Source of the DNA: Egicoccus sp. AB-alg6-2
GTDB taxonomy: Bacteria; Actinomycetota; Nitriliruptoria; Nitriliruptorales; Nitriliruptoraceae
Reading direction: 5' to 3'
Assembly: GCF_041821025.1 (NCBI RefSeq)
Contig: NZ_JBGUAY010000005.1
Location: forward strand, 310,001-374,000
Length of the DNA: 64,000 nucleotides
In this document: piece after piece, positions 8,993-18,429 of the stretch
Layout: every line of letters begins with the position of its first letter
Position numbering within the stretch: the stretch's first letter is position 1
Made by a program: the position numbers and the translations under genes
The notes under the pieces: generated by a model
Seen by the model: the letters and a program-made list of their open reading frames with translations, nothing else
Database searches by the model: none
Told to the model about the DNA's origin: nothing

Positions 8993-9093
8993 GGACGGCT
9001 CCTCGGGGATGACGGCCACGACGAGCGGAGCCTGCCACCGCGGCGACCTCCACTCCAACCCCGGCGAGGTGCCGAACGGTCGCGCGCCCCGGA

Positions 9094-10044
9094 TCAGCCC
9101 TCGGTGGCCAGCAGAGCGGCCCCGATGGCGCCGCCCTCGTCACCGAGCTCGGCGGAAACGACCCGTACCCGCGGCGGCTGCAGGAACAGGTGCGGCCGCA
9201 TCGCGGCGTCGACCCGCATGCGGAACCATTCCCCGAAGCGGTCCGCCAGGCCACCGCCGAGTACCACGACGTCCACGTCGAGCAGGTTGACGGCGCTGGC
9301 GATCCCGGCTCCCAGCGCGTCGATGGCCTCGTCGAGGAGGTCGGCGACGAGCGGATCCCCGCGGTCGTACGCCTCCTGGAAGATGCCCGACGTCGCCCGG
9401 GGCTTGCCCTTCTCGCGCATCACGTCGAACAGGATCGTCTGGCCGCCGCTCGCCAGTGTCCGCTCGGCGGCCAACTCCATCGCGCGGCGCCCGGCGTAGG
9501 CCTCGACGCAGCCGCGACGCCCGCACGGACAGACCGCACCACCCTGGCGGACGACGATGTGGCCGAACTCGCCGGCACCGCCGGCGCCACCCTCGAACGG
9601 CTTGCCGCCCAGGATGATCCCGCCACCGACACCGGTCCCCACGTGCACGCCGAGCAGATCGTCGGTGCCGCGTCCGGCTCCGAGCCGGTGCTCGGCGACG
9701 GCGGCGGCGGTGACGTCGTTGGCGACCCGGACGTCGCGGCCGACCTTCTGCTTGAGCAGGTCGGCCAACGAGAACCGTTCGAGGAACCCGGGCACGTTCG
9801 AGGCACCACCGACGGTGCCGGCCATGACGATGCCGGGCGAGCCGACGCCCACCCCGGTCACGTCGTCCATCCGACGCCCGGCGTCGTCGAGCGCGTCGCG
9901 GACCGCGGCGTCGATGACGTCGATGACCTCGGAGCGTTCTCCGGACGGCGGCGTCCGCAACTTGGCACGTCCGACCGCCGCATCGCCCTCGAGCACGACC
10001 GCATAGATGTTCGCGCCACCGAGATCGATCCCGATCGTGACCAC
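9094..10044 (-). CDS. ROK family sugar kinase, probable glucokinase
   Basis: A 316-residue cytoplasmic kinase likely to phosphorylate glucose or a related hexose. The N-terminal phosphate motif is IGIDLGGANIY (4-14). The catalytic Asp is D110 in VANDVTAAA. The ROK zinc site is H162 with C172, C174 and C179 in VCPCGRRGCVE, and GTGVGGGIILGG (137-148) completes the pattern. The GTG start follows GGAGG; no HTH domain precedes the kinase, so it is an enzyme rather than a repressor. Its own TAGGCT -10 element overlaps the stop codon of the transporter gene upstream. Glucose specificity is inferred from family resemblance only. Confidence 0.9.
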   Translation of the reverse strand: MVTIGIDLGGANIYAVVLEGDAAVGRAKLRTPPSGERSEVIDVIDAAVRDALDDAGRRMDDVTGVGVGSPGIVMAGTVGGASNVPGFLERFSLADLLKQKVGRDVRVANDVTAAAVAEHRLGAGRGTDDLLGVHVGTGVGGGIILGGKPFEGGAGGAGEFGHIVVRQGGAVCPCGRRGCVEAYAGRRAMELAAERTLASGGQTILFDVMREKGKPRATSGIFQEAYDRGDPLVADLLDEAIDALGAGIASAVNLLDVDVVVLGGGLADRFGEWFRMRVDAAMRPHLFLQPPRVRVVSAELGDEGGAIGAALLATEG

Positions 10045-10072
10045 TCGTCCTCCATTGCACCAGGGGCGGGCC

Positions 10073-10078
10073 AGCCTA
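10073..10078 (-). promoter_or_regulatory. Probable -10 element of the ROK kinase, fused to the upstream stop codon
   Basis: TAGGCT on the minus strand lies 29 nt before the kinase GTG. Its first three bases are the TAG stop of the EamA transporter gene. Confidence 0.4.
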
Positions 10079-11014
10079 GCGTTCGCCCGCGATGCGCCCA
10101 CGGGCCCCGGCGGGCTCGGCGGGGCCCTGGCGGCGGCGTCCGGCGAGTCCCAGGCCGGCGGTCACGAGGGCTGCGCCGGCGACCGCGGCCGGGGTCAGCC
10201 GCTCCCCCACCGCGACCACGGCCAGCACCGTCGCGGTCAGGGGTTCGGCGAGGGTCAGCGTCGTCGCCGTCGGTGCGTCGACGGTGCGCAGACCGGCGGC
10301 GAACAAGGTGTAGGCCGCGGCGATCGTGGCGAGGGCCAGCCAGGTCAGCATGAGCATTCCCGGACCCGACCAGGCCCAACCGAGGTCGCGGGCCAGCAAC
10401 GCCGGAGCCAACAGGATGCCGCTGATGGCGAAGGTCATGGCCATGGCACACGTGCCGTCGGCCCCGCGGTCGATCAGGCGCTTCGACACCACCGTGTACA
10501 GCGCGTACGCCGCGCCCGCGGCCAGGGCGGCGGCGATTCCGACGCCGTCGACGTCCACCTCCGCGCGGCCGCCGTCGACGCCACCGAGGACCAGCAGCGC
10601 CGTACCGGTCACCGTGATCGCCGTGGCGGCCACCCAGCGACGCCCTGGCCCGCGACCGGCGACCGCCTCGAGCACCCCGGCCCAGATCGGCGCGCTGCCG
10701 ATCGCCAGCAGCGTGCCGACGGCGACACCGGTGAGCCGGATGCCGGTGAAGTAGGCCCATTGGAAGCCGGAGATCGCGGCTGCGGCCGCGAGCAGCAGCC
10801 CCGGGGCGACCCGGACGACCTGCGCGAGGGCACCACGACCGCGCCAGGCCAGCACGACCACGACCAGGACGGCGCCCCCGGCCAGGCTGCGGAGTCCCGC
10901 GACGGCGGGCGGCCAGGCATCGGCCGGGCCCAGTTCCTGCGCTGTTCCCGCCGTGCCCCACAGGGTGGCGGCGGCGAGTACCAGCAGCCGGCCCGGCGCC
11001 GCGGACCGGGTCAC
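10076..11014 (-). CDS. EamA/DMT family transporter
   Basis: A 312-residue membrane protein with about ten hydrophobic helices in two homologous halves. The N-terminal segment LLVLAAATLWGTAGTAQEL and the C-terminal segment LAEPLTATVLAVVAVGERLT are both typical of EamA domains in drug/metabolite transporters. The GTG start shares four bases (GTGA) with the stop of the oxidoreductase gene upstream, so it belongs to that operon. It probably exports a small metabolite; the substrate cannot be inferred. The tail after the last helix is short, basic and cytoplasmic. Confidence 0.9.
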   Translation of the reverse strand: MTRSAAPGRLLVLAAATLWGTAGTAQELGPADAWPPAVAGLRSLAGGAVLVVVVLAWRGRGALAQVVRVAPGLLLAAAAAISGFQWAYFTGIRLTGVAVGTLLAIGSAPIWAGVLEAVAGRGPGRRWVAATAITVTGTALLVLGGVDGGRAEVDVDGVGIAAALAAGAAYALYTVVSKRLIDRGADGTCAMAMTFAISGILLAPALLARDLGWAWSGPGMLMLTWLALATIAAAYTLFAAGLRTVDAPTATTLTLAEPLTATVLAVVAVGERLTPAAVAGAALVTAGLGLAGRRRQGPAEPAGARGRIAGER

Positions 11015-12021
11015 CCGGCCAGGTCCTGCGCCAGCCGGCGGACGTCGTCCGCGGACGGCACGAATGGCGTGTAGAGGCTGATGCGGTCCACGAGCGTGCC
11101 GTAGCGCGCGCGGATCACCGTCCCGAGCTGCCCGGGCGGCGCCGCCACCGCGAAGGTGTCGAGCACGTCGTCGTCGATCAGCGCCGGCATCGCCTCCCAC
11201 TCGCCCCGGATCGAGCGGGCGTGCAACCGTTCGTGGAGGCCGGCCCAGCCGTGGAGGTCGAGCACGGGGCGGTAGGCCGGCGTCGAGCCGTAGAAGGCGA
11301 TCTGCTGTCGGACGAACGCCTCCGCGCGGCGGGCCTGGTGGGCGTCGTGGCCGGTGACGGCGAAGACCGGCAGACACACCTCGAGGTCGCTGCGGGTCCG
11401 ACCGGCTCCGATCGCCCCCTCCTCGAGCGCGGGCAGCGTCACCTCACGCAGGTAGCGGTCCGTCGTGAAGCCGTGGCACAACAGCCCGTCGGCGACCTCC
11501 CCGGCAACCGTGGTCATCTTCTGCCCCACCGCCGCCAACCACACGGGCGGTGCACCGTGGCCGTGCGGCGGCGGGGTGAAGAACGGGGTCATCAACGTGT
11601 GGCGGTAGAACTCGCCGCGGTGGGCCAGCCGCTCCCCGGTCTCCCAGGCGTCCCAGATGGCCCGGAGCGCGAGGACGTAGTCGCGCATCCGCGCTGCCGG
11701 TGCCGACCAGGTGGCACTGAACCGCTTCTCGACGTGTGCCTTCACCTGCGAGCCCAGCCCGAGCACGAACCGTCCGCCGGTCAGCGCCTGCAGGTCGTGC
11801 GCCGCCTGGGCCACGTGCATGGGCGAGCGCGGAAAGGCGACGGCGATCGCCGTGCCGACCTGGATCCGCTGCGTCGCGGCGCCGGCCGCCCCGCAGGCGA
11901 GCAGCGGCTCGTGCGCGGTCTCGCCGGTGAACCAGCCGTCGTAGCCTGCGGTCTCCGCCGCGGTGGCGGCGGCGCCCGCGTCGACGAGCGGCGTACCGAG
12001 CACCATCGCGTCGAACTTCAC
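11011..12021 (-). CDS. LLM-class (probable F420-dependent) oxidoreductase
   Basis: A 336-residue protein of the luciferase-like monooxygenase fold. The N-terminal TIM-barrel strand is MVLGTPLVDAGAAATAAE, followed by GYDGWFTGE and the cofactor-side segment RIQVGTAIAVAFPRSPMHVAQAA. FVLGLGSQVKAHVEKRF is typical of actinobacterial F420-dependent members, close to the TIGR03617 type. The GTG start overlaps the stop of the thioesterase gene upstream (GTGA), and the stop overlaps the transporter start downstream, so three genes are translationally coupled. The cofactor is inferred from family resemblance and the reaction is unknown. Confidence 0.9.
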   Translation of the reverse strand: MKFDAMVLGTPLVDAGAAATAAETAGYDGWFTGETAHEPLLACGAAGAATQRIQVGTAIAVAFPRSPMHVAQAAHDLQALTGGRFVLGLGSQVKAHVEKRFSATWSAPAARMRDYVLALRAIWDAWETGERLAHRGEFYRHTLMTPFFTPPPHGHGAPPVWLAAVGQKMTTVAGEVADGLLCHGFTTDRYLREVTLPALEEGAIGAGRTRSDLEVCLPVFAVTGHDAHQARRAEAFVRQQIAFYGSTPAYRPVLDLHGWAGLHERLHARSIRGEWEAMPALIDDDVLDTFAVAAPPGQLGTVIRARYGTLVDRISLYTPFVPSADDVRRLAQDLAG

Positions 12022-12494
12022 GCGCCGCCCATCCGGTCGGCCGGCAACGACTGCACGCGCAGCTGGCCCCGCGCCACCGGCTTGCCGTCCTCGCGGGTGA
12101 CGACCACCTGCCACAACTGCTGGCTGCGTCCGACGTGGATCGGCACCCCCTCGATCTCGACCCGACCGGAGCGGTGGGGTCGAAGGAAGTCGGTACTGTT
12201 GGTGACCCCGACCGCGACCTCGCCGCGACCGGCCGCGTGCAACGCCGCACCGATCGACCCGATCGTCTCCACCAGCGTGCACCAGACGCCGCCGTGGACG
12301 ATCCCGTAGGGCTGGTGGTGCCGCTCGTCGACGTCGAGGTGGGCGGTGACGCGATCCAGCGCGAGGGTGTCCCAGCGCAGGCCGACCACCCGGCTGGCGA
12401 ACTGGTCCTCGCCGAGCAACTCGAGTTCGGAGGCCGGGATGGTCTCGCCGGCCTGGAGGCGTGGGACGAGGGACGTGAGCGCCGCGTGGGACAT
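12018..12494 (-). CDS. PaaI-type hotdog thioesterase
   Basis: A 158-residue single hotdog domain expected to hydrolyse an acyl- or aryl-CoA ester in the cytoplasm. The family signature is [15 protein letters not shown], where HGG precedes the long hotdog helix, and the later strand [15 protein letters not shown] is typical of PaaI/MenI-like enzymes. The chosen ATG ([10 protein letters not shown]) has CGGAG upstream; earlier in-frame codons would add a low-complexity, proline-rich stretch. It is the first gene of a leftward operon with the LLM oxidoreductase and EamA transporter. A menaquinone role (DHNA-CoA hydrolase) is possible but nothing nearby supports it. Confidence 0.88.
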   Translation of the reverse strand: MSHAALTSLVPRLQAGETIPASELELLGEDQFASRVVGLRWDTLALDRVTAHLDVDERHHQPYGIVHGGVWCTLVETIGSIGAALHAAGRGEVAVGVTNSTDFLRPHRSGRVEIEGVPIHVGRSQQLWQVVVTREDGKPVARGQLRVQSLPADRMGGA

Positions 12495-12531
12495 GGAACG
12501 GCTCCGAGGTGGCGGTTCGGCGGGAGCGGGC

Positions 12532-12537
12532 ACGCTA
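12532..12537 (-). promoter_or_regulatory. Probable -10 element of the thioesterase operon
   Basis: TAGCGT on the minus strand lies 38 nt before the thioesterase ATG, in the divergent region shared with ilvD. Confidence 0.35.
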
Positions 12538-12633
12538 GCGGCGGGTTTCGACGTCCATCCGTCGGTGTGGTCAGATGGGCGCGACGGTGGCCGCCGTCCC
12601 CTCGGCCGCCGAGCCCCCGCCAGGAGTTGCACG

Positions 12634-14316
<1,683 letters not shown>

Positions 14317-14325
14317 GAGGGCGGC

Positions 14326-14805
14326 ATGCAGTTCGAGGAGCTCCGCTACGTCTGCCAGGAGGCGGCGATCGATGTCGTCGCACGGGGCCGGCCGGTGCCG
14401 CCGACCATCGTGCTGCCCGGCCCCGAACGGACGCAGTTGGTCGCCCTGACCGACTTCCCCGACGACGACGAGACGCGCCACGCGCTCATCGCCCAGTTCG
14501 CCGCCGACCGGGTCACCCCCGAGGCGATTCCCGCATGGGGGTTCCTCGCCGAAGCCGAGGTCGGTGGCCTCGACGCCCTGGTGGTCGCCTTCGGCGCACG
14601 CCGCCACGCGCCACACATCACCGCATCGCGGTTCGGCGTGGAGGGAGGGCTCGAGGAGTTCGCGCCCTCCGAGGAGCTCGACCCGACCGCCCTGCCGTTC
14701 CTGCATCCGCTCCAGCACGCCGTGGATGCGTTGCCGGCGCAGGCACCCGAAGGCAGCCCGCCCGGTGACGTCTTCGGCGGCACACTCCCGATCCACCCCG
14801 AGTGA
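14326..14805 (+). CDS. Hypothetical protein following ilvD
   Basis: A 159-residue soluble, acidic protein that I do not recognise. It starts with ATG after GAGAGGGCGGC, only 9 bp after the ilvD stop, so it is probably cotranscribed. Visible features are a TIVLPGPERTQLVALTDFP strand pair, a DALVVAFGARRHAPHITASR segment and a C-terminal proline-rich stretch. There is no signal peptide, membrane helix or cysteine motif. It lies between ilvD and the convergent DNA glycosylase gene. Its conservation across relatives cannot be judged from the sequence. Confidence 0.75.
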   Translation: MQFEELRYVCQEAAIDVVARGRPVPPTIVLPGPERTQLVALTDFPDDDETRHALIAQFAADRVTPEAIPAWGFLAEAEVGGLDALVVAFGARRHAPHITASRFGVEGGLEEFAPSEELDPTALPFLHPLQHAVDALPAQAPEGSPPGDVFGGTLPIHPE

Positions 14806-14839
14806 CGCCGCATCGTCCCGGCTGCCCCGGCGCCCCGGG

Positions 14840-15406
14840 CTACAGGATCCCGGCGGCCTCGGCGACCTGGCGGTACCAGTCGGCGAGGCTGTCGACGGTC
14901 TCGTGGGCGTTGAGGCCGCTCGGGTTGGGCACGACCCAGAGCTCGGCGCCCGCCAGCGGCTCCGGCTGGCGTCCCATGCGCGCCTTCGGTACCGCGAAGG
15001 CGGTCCGGTAGGCCGTCACGCCGGCGATGGCGACGACGCGGGGGCGCCATTCCGCGAGGCGGGTGACCAGTGCCTCGCCGCCGGTCCGCAGTTCCTTCCG
15101 CGTCAGCTCCGAAGCGGCTGCCGTGGCCCGCGGCACGACGTTGGTGATGGCGATCCCACGGTCGGTCAGCTGGCGCCGGTCGGCGTCGGTCAGACCCGCG
15201 ACCCGGTCCAGCACCCGGTCGGTGATACCCGCCCGGTGCAGCGCCGGATAGAAGCGGTTGCCGGGGTGCGCGAAGTGGGTCTGCGTCGCGGCGGTCCACA
15301 GTCCCGGATTGATGCCGACGAACACGAGTCGAGGCGGCAGGTCACCGACCAGGTCGGGCACCACGGCGTCGCGGTGTGCCAACAACTGCTCGCGTGTGAA
15401 GCCCAC
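14840..15406 (-). CDS. mug: Mismatch-specific uracil/thymine-DNA glycosylase (Mug family)
   Basis: A 188-residue base-excision repair enzyme predicted to remove U or T from G:U and G:T mismatches. The Mug/TDG signatures are GINPG (31-35), where Asn positions the water molecule, and VVPNPSGLNAH (158-168), the minor-groove wedge. NRFYPALHRAGIT and ITNVVPRATAAASELT are typical of the family. The start is GTG, with GAAGG six bases upstream. The gene converges on the unknown gene after ilvD and stands apart from other repair genes. Confidence in the family is high; substrate preference is inferred. Confidence 0.9.
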   Translation of the reverse strand: MGFTREQLLAHRDAVVPDLVGDLPPRLVFVGINPGLWTAATQTHFAHPGNRFYPALHRAGITDRVLDRVAGLTDADRRQLTDRGIAITNVVPRATAAASELTRKELRTGGEALVTRLAEWRPRVVAIAGVTAYRTAFAVPKARMGRQPEPLAGAELWVVPNPSGLNAHETVDSLADWYRQVAEAAGIL

Positions 15407-15473
15407 GTCGCGCCTTCGTCCCGGCCGGCGCGCAGCCTGTCAGGGCGCCCGAGAGATCGCGAACCGACGTGCT

Positions 15474-15698
15474 TCAGAAGCGCGGCACCAGGCCGGACCA
15501 CGCGTCGGGGCCCATCGGGGTCGCCGGGGGCCGGCACCGGATGGCGGCCACCTCGCCGTCGCGGTGCTCGACGTGCTGCAGCGCGGGGCAGGCCATGCAC
15601 AGCGCCACGTTGACGTCCTGGCCGACCCGCGTGCAGCCGACGCGGCCGCCGTCGACGAGGTGGAGCCCGGCGTCGGAGCGGGGGCGGAGGCGCCTCAT
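15474..15698 (-). CDS. Small four-cysteine protein, function unknown
   Basis: A 74-residue protein whose ATG has GAGGA seven bases upstream. Cysteines at 22, 34, 37 and 55 (GCTRVG, LCMACPAL, AIRCRPP) suggest a single metal-binding knuckle, with a CxxC pair in the middle. It has no signal peptide. It sits between the Mug glycosylase gene and the hairpin that ends the surface-protein gene. The good ribosome-binding site and cysteine pattern favour a real gene, but the small size and high GC leave doubt. Confidence 0.55.
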   Translation of the reverse strand: MRRLRPRSDAGLHLVDGGRVGCTRVGQDVNVALCMACPALQHVEHRDGEVAAIRCRPPATPMGPDAWSGLVPRF

Positions 15699-15771
15699 GT
15701 CGCGTTCCTCTCGTGCGGCGACCGGTAGCAGCGTCACCCGCCGCCCCCTCCTGCGGGCAGGGCCGGAAGTC

Positions 15772-15806
15772 ACGCCGGCGGTGGCCGAGATGCCCACCGC
15801 CGGCGT
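15772..15806 (-). terminator. Hairpin terminator of the SLH surface-protein gene
   Basis: ACGCCGGCGGTGG (15772-15784) and CCACCGCCGGCGT (15794-15806) form a perfect 13-bp stem with a 9-nt loop, beginning 13 nt after the stop codon. There is no T-tract, as is common in GC-rich actinobacteria. Confidence 0.65.
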
Positions 15807-15819
15807 GCTCCTCCCGTCG

Positions 15820-17589
15820 CTACCCGTTCGGCAGGTTCAACTCGCCTTCCGCGACGAGCGTGCTGGCCACCCGTGCGAGCACCGAGGCGGTCTGGCCGCG
15901 CGTGATCGAGCGTCCGGGGGCGAACCGGCCATCACCCGTCCCGGCGATCCAGCCTGCGGCCGCCGCGCGGTCGATGTTGCCCGCGTGGACGCTGCCGGCC
16001 GTGTCGCTGAAGCGTCCGCCGGTCGCGGGCGGGAGGGACGCGCCGGTGAGCGCGTAGGCACCGACCATCATCGTGACGGCCTGCGCGCGGGTGATCGGTG
16101 CACCCGCCCGGAACGTGCCGTCGGGGAAGCCGCTGACGACCCCGGCGTTGGCGAGGCGGTGGATGGCGTCGCGGTGCACGCTCGGACCGACGTCGGGGAA
16201 GGTCCGGCTCCCCGCTGGCAGCCCGGTTCCCGTGGCGTCGAGCAGACGCACGACGGCGCTGGCGAATTGGCCGCGGGTGATGTTGCCCTGCGGCCCGAAT
16301 CGTCCGTCGTCGAATCCGCGGAACAACTCGTGCCAGGCCAGGCACAGGATCGCCTCGCCGTGGACGTTGTCACCGATGTCGGTGAAGCCGGCCGCGCGCA
16401 CCGCATCGGGCGGACAGGCCTCCTGCAGCGCCGGGTCGCCCGCGAGCGAGGGATCGATGCGCAGCAACGTTCCCACCGGCGTCACGGCCCCCGTGCTGAC
16501 GTAGAGCATGCCGTCGGGGCCGGCCGCGATGCCGTACGGCAGGATGAGCTCGGGGGCGAACAGGTCCGTGCGGGCTCCGTTCGGCCGAATTCGAGCAATC
16601 GATCCACGTGGATCGTCCTGCGCACCGAGCAGACCCCCGCGCGCGAGTTGGACGGCGAACAGATCGTCCCCGCGCGTCGCCACTCCCGTCACCGCGGTGA
16701 GCCCGGCGGCCCGGACGACCGGAGTGCCGTCGCTGTCGATCTCGAACACGTTGGCATCGCCAGCGGGAAAGGGGAACCCGGTGAGCTGCCCGACGAGCAC
16801 GTTGCCGTCGGCATCGGTGGTCACCGAGGTCGGCACCGCCTGCATCGGCATGGTCGCGGTCCCGTCGCCGCCGATGAACGGCGGCACGATGGCCGGCCGC
16901 TCGGGGAACAGCGTGAGCAGGTCCACCTCGCCGGTGGCCGCATCCACCTCCAGCAGCGTGTTGCCGCCGGCGTCGACGACGTAGATGGCGTCGCCGTCGA
17001 CGTGCACACCGTTGGGATTGCTGTCGGGCTCCTCCGGCGGCATGTCGTCGGGGTTGTTGTCCTGCTCCCACCGGGCGAGGTCGGCGACCACGACCAGCGA
17101 GCCGTCCGGTGCGACCCGCGACAGGGTGCCGAAATGGGCCGCCGGCGGGAAGTCCTCGACCAGTTCGTCGCGCAGGTCCGCGGACTGTCCCCAGCCGAAG
17201 GTGAGGTAGATGGTGCCGTCGGCCGCGATGGCGACGTCCGACGCACCGATGACGTCGTCCTCGCCGAGGGCGAGTGATGGCAGCCCGCCCACGTGACCCC
17301 GTTGCACGGTCCCGTCGGCCCGCACGCGCGTCACCATCGAGGTGGTGCCCATGCAGATCTCGGTCGGCTCCCCGTCGAAGTCGACGTCCATGCACAACTC
17401 GTCGCCGCCCGTCCCCGACTCGGTGACGTAGACGTTGCCGTCGGCATCGGCGGCCACCCCACGCGGCTGCTGCAGCCCGTCGACGAGCACGGTGACCCGG
17501 CCGCCGGTCTGGGCCATCGCCGGCGCCGCGGCCAGTGCCGGCAGCACCATGGACACGGCCACCAGCCCCGCTTGCAGTCTGCGTTTCAT
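15820..17589 (-). CDS. Secreted ScyD/ScyE-like beta-propeller protein with C-terminal SLH domains
   Basis: A 589-residue exported protein. The ATG has GGGGAG just upstream; the next 27 residues form a signal peptide (MKRRLQAGLVAVSMVLPALA ending AMAQ). Residues about 30-390 carry repeated VAADADGNVYV, VAIAADGTIYLTF and VTTDADGNVLVG strands, as in ScyD/ScyE-type NHL-like propellers. The last 190 residues hold three SLH repeats (FTDIGDNVHGEAI...FDDGRFGPQGNITRGQF, FPDVGPSVHRDAI...FPDGTFRAGAPITRAQA, FSDTAGSVHAGNI...GDGRFAPGRSITRGQT). SLH domains anchor proteins to pyruvylated wall polymer, so this is probably a cell-surface protein. The propeller ligand is unknown. It appears monocistronic, with its own -10 element and terminator. 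Confidence 0.9.
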   Translation of the reverse strand: MKRRLQAGLVAVSMVLPALAAAPAMAQTGGRVTVLVDGLQQPRGVAADADGNVYVTESGTGGDELCMDVDFDGEPTEICMGTTSMVTRVRADGTVQRGHVGGLPSLALGEDDVIGASDVAIAADGTIYLTFGWGQSADLRDELVEDFPPAAHFGTLSRVAPDGSLVVVADLARWEQDNNPDDMPPEEPDSNPNGVHVDGDAIYVVDAGGNTLLEVDAATGEVDLLTLFPERPAIVPPFIGGDGTATMPMQAVPTSVTTDADGNVLVGQLTGFPFPAGDANVFEIDSDGTPVVRAAGLTAVTGVATRGDDLFAVQLARGGLLGAQDDPRGSIARIRPNGARTDLFAPELILPYGIAAGPDGMLYVSTGAVTPVGTLLRIDPSLAGDPALQEACPPDAVRAAGFTDIGDNVHGEAILCLAWHELFRGFDDGRFGPQGNITRGQFASAVVRLLDATGTGLPAGSRTFPDVGPSVHRDAIHRLANAGVVSGFPDGTFRAGAPITRAQAVTMMVGAYALTGASLPPATGGRFSDTAGSVHAGNIDRAAAAGWIAGTGDGRFAPGRSITRGQTASVLARVASTLVAEGELNLPNG

Positions 17590-17652
17590 GCTCCCCGTCC
17601 TCCCCGGCGCCCCCGGCGCCACCAGCGCTCCTCGGAGCGGAGCGACCGGCTG

Positions 17653-17658
17653 ACGCTA
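17653..17658 (-). promoter_or_regulatory. Probable -10 element of the SLH protein gene
   Basis: TAGCGT on the minus strand lies 64 nt before the ATG. The rest of the 169-bp gap to the next gene shows no other clear signal. Confidence 0.35.
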
Positions 17659-17758
17659 GACCTGAAGCGCGCCTGGAATGCGCCGTTTGCGCGGCGAATC
17701 TCGATCCGCACGACCGCCGCACAGGCTGCGCGGCAGGCGGGTCGGGCGAGCCGGACGG

Positions 17759-18397
17759 TCAGGTGCGCAGACGCGCCGTGTCGATGAGCACGAACGTCGC
17801 CCGTGCGGTGGCGACGACCTCGCCCTCGCCGTCAGGCGTGATGACGCGCGCCTCGGCCGAGGTCGACAGCTTCCGCCCGTCGAGCCCCTCGACGCGGGCG
17901 CGGAAACGCAGCGGCTGACCGATCGGGGTCGCGGCCAGGTAGCGCACCGTGAGCTCACCGGTGAACCCCGGCTGCTGGCGCAGGGTCAGCAGGTACCCGA
18001 GGACGTCGTCGAAGATCGCCGCGACGATGCCGCCGTGGGAGCGGCCCGGCGCCCCCTCGAAGGCGCCGCCGAGCGAGACCTCGGCCACGGCTTCCTCGCC
18101 CTCGCGGTGGACCTCGATCGCGATGCCGAGCGGGTTCCAGGGCCCGGAGACGAAGCACTCGTCGAAGTGCACGACCGTCGCACCCTCGGGCACGTCGATG
18201 TCGAACATGCGCCGCTTGAGCTCGAGCAGGTCACGTCGACGGGGTGGCTGCTCCTCGAGGTCGGCCGCCACACGGTCGGCCGTCACCGCCACCCGGTCGA
18301 GCAGTTCCTCGTCCGCCTCGTGCGTGATGAGCGCGTGCCCGAGCCGGCGCAGCGCCGCCGCAGCACGGGAGCGGACGTCGAGCTCGGTGTCGGCCAC
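17759..18397 (-). CDS. Hotdog-fold (THEM4-like) thioesterase
   Basis: A 212-residue cytoplasmic protein. After an approximately 65-residue helical N-terminal region comes a hotdog domain with GRSHGGIVAAIFDDVLG (119-135), the HGG helix of PaaI/THEM4-type acyl-CoA thioesterases. WNPLGIAIEVHREGEEA precedes it and strands such as FTGELTVRYLAATPIGQPL follow. The GTG start has GAGGAAG six bases upstream. It lies between the surface-protein gene and two CorC-type genes; its -10 element TAACCT overlaps the stop codon of the gene upstream. Substrate unknown. Confidence 0.88.
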   Translation of the reverse strand: MADTELDVRSRAAAALRRLGHALITHEADEELLDRVAVTADRVAADLEEQPPRRRDLLELKRRMFDIDVPEGATVVHFDECFVSGPWNPLGIAIEVHREGEEAVAEVSLGGAFEGAPGRSHGGIVAAIFDDVLGYLLTLRQQPGFTGELTVRYLAATPIGQPLRFRARVEGLDGRKLSTSAEARVITPDGEGEVVATARATFVLIDTARLRT

Positions 18398-18423
18398 TCG
18401 GCTTCCTCGTACGGGGCGGGCCG

Positions 18424-18429
18424 AGGTTA
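18424..18429 (-). promoter_or_regulatory. Probable -10 element of the thioesterase gene, fused to the upstream stop codon
   Basis: TAACCT on the minus strand lies 26 nt before the thioesterase GTG. Its first three bases are the TAA stop of the CNNM/CorC gene. Confidence 0.35.
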
